Below, piece after piece: positions 47,515 to 58,300 of a DNA stretch of 64,000 nt. A program made the translations under genes and the position numbers. Numbering within the stretch: the stretch's first letter is position 1; each line of letters opens with the position of its first letter. The notes under the pieces were generated by a model that ran no database searches, was not told the origin of the DNA, and saw nothing but the letters and a program-made list of their open reading frames with translations. Where the stretch lies: contig CP154954.1 in the NCBI GenBank assembly GCA_039621445.1, positions 66,560,714-66,624,713 on the forward strand, written 5' to 3'. Source of the DNA: Euglena gracilis (taxonomy: Eukaryota > Euglenida > Euglenophyceae > Euglenales).

Positions 47515-49947
47515 CTACTCCAAGTCCGAACCGGCCGCATAGCCGGCAACGGACTTTTTGGTGGAATAGATAGAGTTTAATGAGCGCACCGCCATTCGGG
47601 CCTCATTAAATTCCCCGTCCGAGGTCTCATCCCCCTCCCTGCCCGAAGCCGGGGTGTCCTCCTCCAAACAAGATATCTTGAAACCGACCTTTTGCCGGTT
47701 GGAGGAGTAACCACGGTCATCGCGGCGCTTACCGCGATTTCCGTAGCCGGGCCGGGGGGAACGAGATCTGGGACATTTGGATGCGTGGTGATCTTTGGAA
47801 CCGCAAAGTGAACAACGGGATTTGTGGCGGGATTCCGCATAACGGGGGGAACGGTATTCCGTTTTTCCGTCAAACCGTCGTGGTGAACGGGTTTCCCGTC
47901 GACCATGACCGGTGTATCGGGACTTCCCCGTTGACTCGCGCGAAGAGGATGATCCGCTTCGCGAACGAGATCGTGAGGAATCGCGATTGAAATCCCGTTT
48001 TCGGGTAGGGGGTCCAAGTGACCGAACGCGAGAAGGACGGGTTTCCCGACCATCACGCGATGGTGACTTGGGCCTACTACCGCTAAAGCGGTTCTCCGAA
48101 GAACGTGAAACTCCCGATTGACGTGAAAACGCCGAGGAACCCGATCCCCGTGAGGAGGTCGAGCCCCTTGGGCTTCCAATACGCTTTCGCGCATCGGGAT
48201 TCGGGCATTCCCGAGACATGTGACCAGATTTGTTGCACAAAAAGCACAGTTTATCCGTGCCTTGGTCCGAAGAACGCTGATTCCGCGTTTTCGGTCCCGT
48301 GGTGGGTGATCTTGGTGACATGGGTGATTTTTGCAATGCATTAACCGCACCCGCAGGGATTCCCGCGGTGGGATGCGTTTGGAAAGCGGACTGTATTTGT
48401 CCCAAAACTTGTGTGAGCTTGAGTTGCTTTGACACATAATTCCAACGTTGGGCAAGAGTCATCTCATGCCCTGCCAACTCCTCGCGATGGATATCCTTCA
48501 CGAGGGATGGTGTAAAATGCAACAAAACCGCATCGAATTGTTCGCGCATTTGCTTCTCGCTAAGTTCATCAACTTCGGAAGCAAGTGCTAACCATTTGGC
48601 ATACCAAAGGTCAATGGATTTCCATTTGCGATCCGATGGCGCGCTTTGTCGCCACTTCTTCTCCAGGGTAATCCTGGTGACCAAACTTGAGTTGGTTGAA
48701 GCGTATTGCTCAACCAGGTCATCGAATGATACGCCATTACGTATCACCAAATTGCGTGCGCGTTCTCGCTCCTCCCTCGGTAGGCAATCGATGAATTCCA
48801 TCTTGACTACCTCGGGATTCGGGTCTTGGGTGGGTCCCTTTAGTGCCCAATAGTATTCCCAGTCCCGAAAAAATTGTTTCCATGTGGTTGGATCCCCGTC
48901 CCATTGGGGCTTCACCTTGTTCGCGATTGCGATGGTGCCCTTGAAGTCTCTCTGAGTAACCCGCTGACCCTCGGTGGTATTCCAGGGGTTTGGGTCAGGG
49001 TAATTCTTAACACCAAACGCGTTTCGCGGATTTTCCGCTCCATGTGTAACCCGTGCAGGATTTCCCGCACCAAGTGTAAGGTTGGCAGGATTTTCCTGCG
49101 GGAAATGCGAAAAATGTGGTGAATGTCTCCCGGTGGGGCGGGTTTCCCGCCGAAAACCCGATGGGTGATCTGGTAATCCAGAACCCGTTGGTGGTTGGTA
49201 TGGTTGCGAATGCGACACATGACCAATACCAGGTGTGGGGTGTTGGCTCATTCCTCGTACAAGGTTGGAATGTTGAATTTCTTGGTGGAGAGTCGAATTT
49301 CCGAGCGAGGGGTCAATTTCCTCATCGGAAATGTCGTGCGAAAAGTTGGTTTGTGGTGTGGGCAAATGCAAAGGTGGTACAATTCGCGTTTTCGCGGGTG
49401 GTTGTACCAAATTCGCGGTGGATGTAGGGATTCCTACTCCGGAAATGGTAATTTGAGAACGCGATTCCGGGACATTTGGAATACCCACCGCAGCGCTTAC
49501 CGCGGTGGGTGGTGGCACAACCGGTGCCGGAGTGGACATTTTATCCAAACTCGCGGACAAGTCATGCACCGTTTCTTCCAAATGTTCCACCAACTGGAGT
49601 TGGCCGCAAATACGGTCAACCTCAGTCTCCAAATGCCTAATGCGTTTGCGGTAACGGGAAAAATCTTCCAAGTGTGGCAACTTTTCAGAAACCAAGTGTA
49701 ATTCTTGGGCAAGATTTCCTTGGGACTCCTCCACATTCCGGAGTTGACCCGCAAGCGCTTTTACCGCGTTTGAGACGGTTTGCAATTGGTGGAGTGACTT
49801 GGTGGGGATTTCCACGGTGGTGCGCGAATTTTCCGCGGTTGGTTTTTCCAACAACGCAGAAATTCGTCCATCCAACCGAGAAACCTCATCTTGCATGGAT
49901 CGGGCAATCCGATTCACCGATTCCTCAAGTTGAATCAACTTGTGCAA
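47515..49947 (-). CDS. Giant element gag with two zinc knuckles
   Basis: 810 codons. The N-terminus is coiled-coil (HLETEVDRICGQLQLVEHLE); the middle is disordered; residues about 345-520 form a Ty3-type capsid (VKPQWDGDPTTWKQFFRDWE, WYAKWLALASEVDELSEKQM); then CFLCNKSGHMSREC and CSLCGSKDHHASKC knuckles within an Arg/Ser-rich tail. The frame opens at a TTG; the first ATG is 17 codons in. It overlaps the upstream coiled-coil ORF by 13 nt in the -1 frame and ends in UAG directly followed by the in-phase pol frame. Confidence 0.85.
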   Translation of the reverse strand: MHKLIQLEESVNRIARSMQDEVSRLDGRISALLEKPTAENSRTTVEIPTKSLHQLQTVSNAVKALAGQLRNVEESQGNLAQELHLVSEKLPHLEDFSRYRKRIRHLETEVDRICGQLQLVEHLEETVHDLSASLDKMSTPAPVVPPPTAVSAAVGIPNVPESRSQITISGVGIPTSTANLVQPPAKTRIVPPLHLPTPQTNFSHDISDEEIDPSLGNSTLHQEIQHSNLVRGMSQHPTPGIGHVSHSQPYQPPTGSGLPDHPSGFRRETRPTGRHSPHFSHFPQENPANLTLGAGNPARVTHGAENPRNAFGVKNYPDPNPWNTTEGQRVTQRDFKGTIAIANKVKPQWDGDPTTWKQFFRDWEYYWALKGPTQDPNPEVVKMEFIDCLPREERERARNLVIRNGVSFDDLVEQYASTNSSLVTRITLEKKWRQSAPSDRKWKSIDLWYAKWLALASEVDELSEKQMREQFDAVLLHFTPSLVKDIHREELAGHEMTLAQRWNYVSKQLKLTQVLGQIQSAFQTHPTAGIPAGAVNALQKSPMSPRSPTTGPKTRNQRSSDQGTDKLCFLCNKSGHMSRECPNPDARKRIGSPRGSTSSRGSGSSAFSRQSGVSRSSENRFSGSRPKSPSRDGRETRPSRVRSLGPPTRKRDFNRDSSRSRSRSGSSSSRESTGKSRYTGHGRRETRSPRRFDGKTEYRSPRYAESRHKSRCSLCGSKDHHASKCPRSRSPRPGYGNRGKRRDDRGYSSNRQKVGFKISCLEEDTPASGREGDETSDGEFNEARMAVRSLNSIYSTKKSVAGYAAGSDLE

Positions 49948-51446
49948 AATGCTTGCAAGGTTTCCTTGTTGTCACCAAGCATTTTGTTGTAAAATGAGCG
50001 AAATTCCGGTGACTCGGATATCCGAGCACGCGAAATGGGGGGTAGTGAGCGGATTTCCGTCACTGTGGTGGACAACAAGGTGCAACGGGTTTGTAATTCC
50101 CCAATAGCGGCTTGAATACCACTAATGTCGGGAATTCGCTTGGAAAGTGCGGAAACATGCTCCTGCAAACCGACAACGGTGGCATTAATACCGCCAATGT
50201 CCGTTTGCATTTGTTGTTGAGTGAAATCCAACCGTTGTGCGCAATCCGCGATTTTCGCGTTCAAGGTGGTTAATCCATCCTGATTTGCGGCACAATGGCA
50301 GGATTTTTGCTCCAAGTGTGAAATTCGTTCCTCCAAAAGCTGGATTTGCGTACGGGGAACAAAATTTTCTTGCACTTTCGCCTGAAATTGCTTCAAGTGC
50401 TCGATTTCCGAGCCAAGATGCAAAATCCGTTGTTGGGCTTCTTGGAAAGAAGTGGTAAGTGCGGCAAAATGCTCAACCGCGACAAAGTTACCGATTTCCG
50501 GCATTTTGGGGGTGGCATTTTGCGCTTGTAACTGCTGCTGCAATTGCAGTAGCATGGTTGAACAAGATTCCACTTTGGCAAAAAGATGGCTCATACCATC
50601 TTGCACATGCAGAAACTTGGAGTCATTCCGCGTTTCCGCTTCATGCAGCATTTCGCTGATTTGTTGGAAATTTTGTGGAAGTTGGATGCGCAAAATACTG
50701 TCAACACTTTCTCGAAAATGCTGAAGGTCTTTCCCCGCATTTTCAAAATTGTGTTGGCAATATTTGCCGATTTCCTGCAAATAATTCCAGCAACATTCCA
50801 GTTTGGTGTTGACAACCCTTTGATTGTCCTCATCAAACTGCAAAACTTTGTTGAGCATGGTTGCGCATTCCGCAACGCATTGGTGGACATGCAAAATTTG
50901 CCTGCTAAGCGGGTGATCCGCTGGGAGTTGACCGAGAATTCGGTAAACATCACCGGGGGTGAGGTTATCCCTCAAATCTTCCTCATAGTCCTCCACAATA
51001 GAAACGGCACCACAGATTTCCGGTACCACCAGACGCATATCTGGGTTCCATGGCAATGCAGGGAAAACCGCAGCTTCCGCGGGTAATCCCGGCAATGCGA
51101 AATGCGGGGTTGGGTGGTAATTGAGGGGGAGGGGTTGGAAAAAACACGGTGTCTCCACCGAGTTGCACTCCAGAAGGCCCACCGGTGCTTCCACCGGGGA
51201 TCTTTTGGGTGTGAACAGAGCAAAGGGCAAATACCCCTCACTTTGTTCATGGGTAACGTGAGTAACCAAGTGTGAGGGTGCAAGGGGTTCACCCCCTCGC
51301 CGTATCAATGATGGGTGAATCGGGATGGAGGAAGGCATTTTGCCACCTACATCCCGTACAATCAATGACAATGATGATGAAGAGGGTTCCTTACCCCCAT
51401 GCAATAATAAAGGCGTTTCGCCTTTTGACAATGACAAATGAGTCAA
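49935..51446 (-). CDS. Coiled-coil ORF upstream of gag, giant element
   Basis: 503 codons from ATG 51446, the first large ORF after the leader. Residues 1-150 are Pro-rich; residues 170-500 are long amphipathic helices with heptad character (FNKVLQFD-like segments, QLLEERISHLEQKSCHCAAN, LSKRIPDISGIQAAIGELQ). No known domain. It ends 13 nt inside the gag frame, offset by -1, so gag may be made as a fusion by frameshifting, or the two were one ORF. Extra ORFs before gag are known in Ogre elements; homology is not claimed. Confidence 0.65.
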   Translation of the reverse strand: MTHLSLSKGETPLLLHGGKEPSSSSLSLIVRDVGGKMPSSIPIHPSLIRRGGEPLAPSHLVTHVTHEQSEGYLPFALFTPKRSPVEAPVGLLECNSVETPCFFQPLPLNYHPTPHFALPGLPAEAAVFPALPWNPDMRLVVPEICGAVSIVEDYEEDLRDNLTPGDVYRILGQLPADHPLSRQILHVHQCVAECATMLNKVLQFDEDNQRVVNTKLECCWNYLQEIGKYCQHNFENAGKDLQHFRESVDSILRIQLPQNFQQISEMLHEAETRNDSKFLHVQDGMSHLFAKVESCSTMLLQLQQQLQAQNATPKMPEIGNFVAVEHFAALTTSFQEAQQRILHLGSEIEHLKQFQAKVQENFVPRTQIQLLEERISHLEQKSCHCAANQDGLTTLNAKIADCAQRLDFTQQQMQTDIGGINATVVGLQEHVSALSKRIPDISGIQAAIGELQTRCTLLSTTVTEIRSLPPISRARISESPEFRSFYNKMLGDNKETLQAFCTS

Positions 51447-51882
51447 ATTGCCTTCCTCTTGCTTGGGGGGTCGGTATTGGAACTTGTTTCATTCAAACCG
51501 TTCCAATCCCCGCAATCTTCATCACAATTGCTCAATGAACTCATCAACAAGTCATAATCAAATTTGGGGTTGGGGCTTGTGCTCTGCATCTTTTGAGATG
51601 GGTAAAAAGGCAAAAACCCAAAAATTCACACAAATAAGCGGAGAAACAGGGACCAGAAAGGTTGTATCGGCGATTACCGAACAGAGCCTTCTGAGACCTG
51701 TATCCTTGCTTAAAGGTTGGCTAGGGGCCAGGAACAGTACTTTCACCGTTTTTCACGGCTCAGTACGATCCTCACCACCAGTCAACCACAGAGTTTCTCT
51801 GTGTAGAACGTCTGTGTACGTTCGTTGCCTAAATCTGCTACCTACTTTTTTACCTGTTAGTCTTTCTTTCTTTAGCATCTTT
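51447..51882 (-). other. Giant element leader
   Basis: Between the primer-binding site and the first ORF. Frames here are short. No gene or clear structure beyond the leader position. Confidence 0.6.
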
Positions 51883-51900
51883 GACCTATTCTGCTACCAA
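51883..51900 (-). promoter_or_regulatory. Primer-binding site of the giant element
   Basis: One base after the 5' LTR (minus strand) comes TTGGTAGCAGAATAGGTC. TGGTAGCAG(A) is complementary to the CUGCUACCA end of many initiator tRNA-Met species. Same word as in chromovirus 1. Confidence 0.65.
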
Positions 51901-51901
51901 G

Positions 51902-53241
51902 TGTACGTCCAAAGCGTTCCCTTTCCCCTTTTTGGGACTTTCTGTAAAAGCCTTTCGCTTTCGCCTTGGTGCGCAGCCTACTTATGGTAGGGAAAAGTCT
52001 TTGGAGTAACGAAAAGTGGTTTTCCCCTTTTCTTCCCAATTCCCCAAGAAGCAAAGCACAAAGCAAAGATTCAGAAGTTTCTTCTGAGATCAAAGTCGAT
52101 TGTTCCGAGGGTTTTTCCCTCTGACAAAACCAATGGTGAAACTTGGAGATTGTGAGAGTAAAGAATACCACCTGTGGGGGAAAGGAGAGAAAAGTGCTGA
52201 CGTGTCCAGGGGCAGATCCCAGAAGGGTCTGCCACGATCTTAACAACTGTAGTTTCCACAGTGGTGTGACGACCGTCACAGAACCCACTCTGCAGATATC
52301 CTACAGAGCTGGGACGTGCCTGGTACACATCCCCCTCCCAGGGCTACGCCCGATTTCCTTCATGGACCAGGGTTTCCCAGTCCAGTCAGGATATCTGACG
52401 CTGCCCTAGGTGGGGTTCACTTCTCCATTCGGTGTCTCTCCTTTCCGCACAGTGGCATCCACCCAAAGCCCAAAAACGCGCAAAAGGTTAGCCGCGTTTC
52501 GCGGTTACCTATTAGCCGTTTCGGCTTAGGTGGGGTGTGAAAAAGCCCACTGTGGGAAACGGGGCTTGGCAGGTTTCCTGACAAAGTGTCCCATCCACCC
52601 ACTTTGGGTGTGCCAAAGGCACGCGGGGTTGGTCAAGCGATTCGCTGAAAACCCAAGGGAGAGGTGTGGAAGGAGGGGCAGGCTCTTATCCTGGTCATAC
52701 CCGGATAATGCTCCTAGGCGGTCATATCCGCACTAGGAAACAAAAGCCTACTTACAAAACCGACTGCCGGCGACAGCTTTGCGGGGGTGGGGGGAAAGTA
52801 GAGAGGAGAGGGGGGCTGGCTTAGGCCAGAACAGAATTTTTGCTGTCTGGCAGCCTTAAGGGCCTTAGGGCCAAAAAGTGACAAGTTGGCCTATTATTAC
52901 GGCGTGCGCGCTGTGTGCTGTGCGTCACTTAGCGGCTTGCCAGGTTTCCCGGCTGCCAAGGTCTTCACAGCAGTAGCTCCTTCACGACGCAATAAGAGGC
53001 GATTACCTCTTACAGACGGTTTCCGTCCGGATGGCCATTGGCAGAGGGGGGGGCTCGTGGCGGGGGGGGGGGGCTCTAGGATGCTTCCATCCAGAGCGTA
53101 GAGTGACACAGACCCAGGTTCATCCCAGGGCTGTTCAGCGATTTCCGCTACCAATGTATATATATGTATAGTATATGGATGTCCAGGCTCCATGAAGGCA
53201 CTTACCTTACATGAGCCTGGTAATGCCGTTTCGGCATTACA
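51902..53241 (-). repeat. Giant element LTR, shared by copies A and B
   Basis: 1,340 bp; it serves as 5' LTR of copy A and 3' LTR of copy B. A TATA-rich stretch lies at 53155-53176. A shared LTR between tandem full-length units is the expected product of unequal recombination between LTRs, or of insertion of one copy into the LTR of another followed by recombination. Confidence 0.9.
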
Positions 53242-55367
53242 TCCGTTCCAGCCGCCAATAGTCATGGCGGGAGTCCAAGGGATCTTCCACAAGGACCATC
53301 TGGAATTGTGGTGGCTGTGGCCTATCGACGAGCCAGGTTTCTGGCGAGTCGTAGTCGAAATCAGGTGCGATCCAGTCCCGAACCCATCCTTCGGGTACTG
53401 TCTGCTTGACGGCACTCGCTCTTTCCGCGAGAAACCACTGCAGCTTCTCCCAGAATTTCCTGGGCAAAGTCGCTGGCCAGATGAAGTAGTTTCTCCGAGG
53501 GTGATTGGCTGACACCTGCGGGGCATTCCCCGGGTGGAAGTCGATGGGAACGTGATAGGCGCATTCCGCCCGGACTGTATGGGGTCGCAATACGGCCCCT
53601 AGCCAGTCCTTCCAGGTCATCCCGTGTTTTTCGGGTGGCCATTGTGGTAGGCACCAGCGACCGTTTCGGTCCTGGGTTGTGAATAGGCGGAAAAGTATCT
53701 TTTCCCTGTCCGCTGTCTCCCAGAGGTAAGGTAATCTTACCCCTGCTTCCTCAGCAGCGAGGCGTATCGCCCCACTGTCGATCTGCCACCCACGGGCCAT
53801 TCCCGTGTGGCGGTAGTCGTCGAGCTTGAGGTTGGCATATTTGAAGAAGTCCTTGAACTTTTTGTTCAAGGTGGAGTATTCCTCCAGTGGCTTCTCGGCA
53901 CTCGCCACAATTGTGCGAACTGCGCCTTCCGCAGTGTGCCAGAAGGTACCTCGCAGGCAGTTGACGCAGAGTACTGGTACATTCGTACCATCTCGATCCG
54001 TGTAGCTAAAATTGTGCTTGTGGGTCCAACTGTCTACGCACTTGGCGCATACCAAGGCGGCACAGTTAGGTATGTACATATCCTTGTGGAACGATTTCCG
54101 ATCCACAGGGTTGCACACATGGACGAGGGGTAATCCCAAGTCAGGGGCACTGTTGTACATCCTGTGGCAAACAGTGCAGAGCCACACAAATCGGTTTTCC
54201 GATGTTCTGTCGACGAGGAATTCCTCGCCGAAGTATTGGGCCAAAACACGTGGTGATCTGGAATTGTAATAATTCCAGGTGACATTCTGGTCAAAGGACC
54301 ATTTTCGTCCTTGACAGAACAGTGGTTCAATCCACCGATTAAGACATTGGTCTGTTCGCAGCTTGTGTTCGATCATCATGTACCTGTTTTTCAGGTCATG
54401 AGTCTCAGGATCATCCTGAGTCATCGCATTCCAATCGATGACAACTTCGCCTTCCGAAGGTGTCGTAGTCGTAGAGGCGCGGGATTTTCCCTGCCCCTTC
54501 GTAGGTGGTTTCCGCTGTGAGGTTTTCCCATACCCGGATGATGTGACCTGTGTGAATCCTCCTCCCGAGGCTAATCCTCGGGAAGAAGAAGATGCACCCT
54601 GGCCTCCAGCACCACCACCGCCTTTCGGTGGGGGCTGATCACCTGTCTTAGGTGAGGGTTTGCAAGGCGCGGCACCGGGCTTTGATTTGGTCGGGGCCTT
54701 CGGACTTCCGCTTTCCGGAGCATCCGAGGGTCGCCGTTCGGCGTCACGCTTGCTTGACCAGGTGCGTGGTGACGGCTGGGCCGGGGGTCTTTTCCCCGAC
54801 ACCGAGCGTCGTTGACCTTCAGCAGGGGTTTCCCGAGCTGAGGGTCGCCCTACGCGTTCTTTCGCTGCGCTCGTGGGTTTCCCAGGAGCAGCCTTGGGGA
54901 ACGGTGTGGGTGTGGGCGTCGTCGCCGCACTCCGCGTTGGCTGAGTCTGTGGTGGGGGCATGGATGTCCGTGCAGCCTGTTTTTCAGGTGCCGGTGTCCG
55001 TGTGTCCGCACGCTTCGGTGCAGTGGCCGATGTGTGTGGAGCTACGGGCTCATCCCGTGCCTCTGATGCCGCTACCGGTGCTAATGCAGGTTCATCCTGC
55101 ACTGGCACGGGTAGCGTTGTCACCACTGACATTGCCGTTGGTTCGCCCTCCGTCCGTGTCGTTTCCGACACCGGCAGTGGCGTGGCCATTGGGGGAGGTT
55201 CATCCTCCTCCATGGCTGCAGCTTCAGTTGTTTCGTCCGCTGGCTGGGCCGTTTCTGCCACAGCAGTGGAAGAACTGGCGCCGTGCCACAACTGCGATCA
55301 GTGATCAGTGATCGCAAACCACCGAGTACACGTCCGCCCAGTGAGGGGCGCCGTTCAGGTCCTTCAC
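53237..55367 (-). CDS. Unknown cysteine-rich ORF d, copy B
   Basis: Counterpart of 36743-38868, with the same zinc-binding-like Cys pattern and Trp-rich C-terminus (DSRHDYWRLERM at the end). Only a handful of residue changes are seen against copy A. It starts in the -1 frame relative to ORF c without an ATG near the overlap. Near 55279-55316 it carries a 7-base gain and a 1-base loss relative to copy A that together keep the -1 offset. Confidence 0.55.
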
Positions 55368-58300
55368 CTGAAGTGGGCTCCTCCACTGGCTCCTCTGTCG
55401 TCGGGATTTCCCCGGGGACAGGAAGCTTGAGGCGTAATACCTCAGGCGTATGGGTTACCGTCTCCGGCGGGTTTTTCCGCGGAGAGGTCGGTCCACCTGG
55501 CGTACCCAGTGAGGATGGTGACAGTGGGATAGGCGTCATGTCACCTGTCGGTGATCCCGGGCGCTGGGCGGTTTCCGCCACAGTGTCCAGCATCACAACC
55601 GATGGGCTACGGGTTTCCCGTGCCGGAGGTTCCGCAGGCTGAGGTTCATCCTCGGCCATTGGGACCACTTCTTCCGTCTCCTCCGCTTCCGGAGGTGAAT
55701 CCTCTGTGTGTAGCTGTGCTGCAGAACGCGGGTCTTCCCCGGTTCTGTAGCACCCCTGTGCATCTGACAGGCGGAAAAAGCTAATACTTTCGCTCCTGTC
55801 AGAGTTGGGATATGGGGGTGGCCATGACGGTCTTACCCAGCTTCCGGGTAAGGGCTCTGGCTCGTCCTCGTTGTTACGGCAGAGGTCTTCCCACTGCATT
55901 CGCCGATCCCAGCTCATGCCACGTTCTCCTGTGTCTTCCAGGAAGGCTGGCAGCGGCAAGGCATAACGTGGCTGTTTTTCCACGTCTGCTGCGTAGAAGG
56001 ACTGGAAATCTTCCCAGATCAGGATATTCCCGAACTGGTTTTCCATGTGCTTCGGAAGACCGATTTCGGCCTCGTACCAGTCCGGCCGCAGGTTCATCCT
56101 GCGTCGGTCTTGGTCATTCGGTCTGGCTTCTTCATCAGTGTAGTCTCGAGGTAACCACTTCCTGTGAATATTCACATCAGTGGTCATGTACTCCAGGAAA
56201 TAAATGTACACCTCCAGGACGTAGGTAATCCACGCCCTGTGCCAGTATTGTTGGAGTAGAAATATTTTCTGCCGGTGCTGTTTCAGCACCTTTCGATCTT
56301 GCGTCCCGATCTGGGGCTTTCGGCACTGATGCAGGAGAAATCTCCTGGTCAGTGGGCTGCCGGCATTCTCGGCAGTCGGAGGCGGTTTTCCACGCTCACC
56401 GAAACCCCAGAAATCAACAATGTGTTGCTCTTTGCAAAACTGGCATTCCAGCTTGTATCGCTGAGGATAGGCGAGGTCCACGTCCAGTACCTTGAACAGC
56501 ATGCCATACATGCTATCCAAGAATACTTGGAGGTTGTTCGTGAACATTACCGCAGCCTGCACCTGGAGTTTCTCCGGCAGGGGGTAATACTTCCACTGGA
56601 TTCCCAGTGCGCTGACGGAATACATGTGGTTGAAGATTTCCTTCAACTGTGCGACGAACGTTTCATCGTCAGGACATGTTCCCAAACAGTTCACGTACGA
56701 CTGACCGTTTCGGTCAGTAAAGATGCCGAAGTTCTGGCAGGGGTATCCCAACCAGAACCACAGCTCCCAGAAACCGGGCATCCGGTCCAGGACCACTTCA
56801 TTCGAATGAGGGTATCCCTCAAATGCATGAAGTTCAGAACTGTAGAAAAATCGCTTGCAGTGATCGTACGTACGATCCTGTACCACTTCGAGCACCGCTT
56901 CCGGTGGTCGGTGGATGACGTTACCTGCACGCGTGTACTGCTGAAGATTTTCTTCGATTTTCGGCCAGATCTCATCCAGGTAGTCGAACACCTGGTTAAC
57001 GTCGTAATCCTTCGTTTTCGAAGGCTCGGCGGCTTTTCCGCCTTTTCCTGTCGGGGGTCCGGCAGATTTTCCGCCCTTGCCTGGAGCTGGCCAGGCGGCT
57101 TTTCCGCCTTTGCCAGGTGGGGCTTTCCCACCTTTCTCCTGGCCTTTTCCTTTCCCCTTACCTTTGCCCTTTCCTTTACCCTTGCCCTTTGTGTTTGACA
57201 GCCATTCGAATGTCGCCCGGTATGGGTCAGAGTATTCCCAGTATTCTGGGTCTTCTGGCGTAAACACAGGGTAAGTCACGGATTCTGTGCTTGGCGTTCG
57301 AGCAAATTCCTGCTCAGCGTCACCACGATTCGAGTAAACCGGTGCGACTGGGGATGGTCGGGTTTCCCGACGTGCCCGTTCTGCCGTCACGTCGGGCGCT
57401 GGCGGAGCTTCCTCCTCGGCGTCGACGTGCATCGCCGCGGGCGGATTTTCCGACCTCGGCGAGCGGCGCTGTGGCTGCGGCGTCAGATTTTCCGGGCCGC
57501 GGTCACGCTTGCCGGCGGCAGAGCTTGTGGGTCGTGCTGGTGGCGCTTCCGCCACAGCCACGTCCCGCTGTCGCGCTAGTTGACTTGACCGTGATGGAGC
57601 TGGGACTCCTGTGAGAGCTGACACAGCAGCATCATACTGCTGGCGCTCTTCCCGTGTCATTTCCGCCCGGGCAGGGTATCCCTGGCCAGCGGAAACAGGG
57701 GGGCGACGTGCGATTTGTGGTTGGATCGTCACAGCATATTCATACTGTTGACGCTCCTCCTCAGTCTCGAACGGCCGACCAGTCCACGGGTTAACGGGTT
57801 CATCCCGTGCCGGGGGAACTGGTGCCGCACGAGGCGCTGCCGCGGCTTCCCGCGGACGAGCGCTTCGGGCAGAGTCAGACGTCGGGGGAGGATTTCCCTC
57901 CGCAGGACGTCGTGGGATAGGGTCAGGTATGGTTGGGTGGGGTTGAGGTGGATATACGTACTGATCCCGTGGCATTGGCGCCTCCTGGGGATAATCCCCA
58001 GAGACGGTGTACTGAGACACAGGCTCCTGCGCAGGATAATCCCGCCGGGGCATGCGCTCAGGGGATCGAAAAATACTTTCTTTCACACGTGGGTGTTCAC
58101 TCCGGACAGGTGCTTCCACCGTCTCTTCCTCGGGTAATCCGGGGGAGTGAGCACGAAAATGTGCAGTGTAAGTGCCAACTGGTGGTACCTGCCGTGCTAC
58201 CTGTGGCGGGACTTCCACGCCCAGGTCACGCATGGTAATGTCTGCCGCGAATCCCGACGCGTCCGGGTCGGTGTAATACACCAGACCGGTCATCGTCGCC

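Larger units (their letters stand above)
35408..53241 (-). mobile_element. Giant Ty3/gypsy element, copy A (17.8 kb)
   Basis: LTRs of 1,340 bp each (35408-36747, 51902-53241), TGTACG...CATTACA on the plus strand. Minus-strand order: 5' LTR, primer-binding site, coiled-coil ORF, gag, UAG, pol with chromodomain, two unknown ORFs, 3' LTR. Pol is broken by several lesions. At 17.8 kb it is far longer than usual Ty3 elements (5-10 kb); extra ORFs and size recall Ogre-type elements, although the chromodomain is a chromovirus trait. The left flank is DIRS 2 coding sequence. The right flank is copy B, so no target-site duplication can be tested. Confidence 0.88.
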
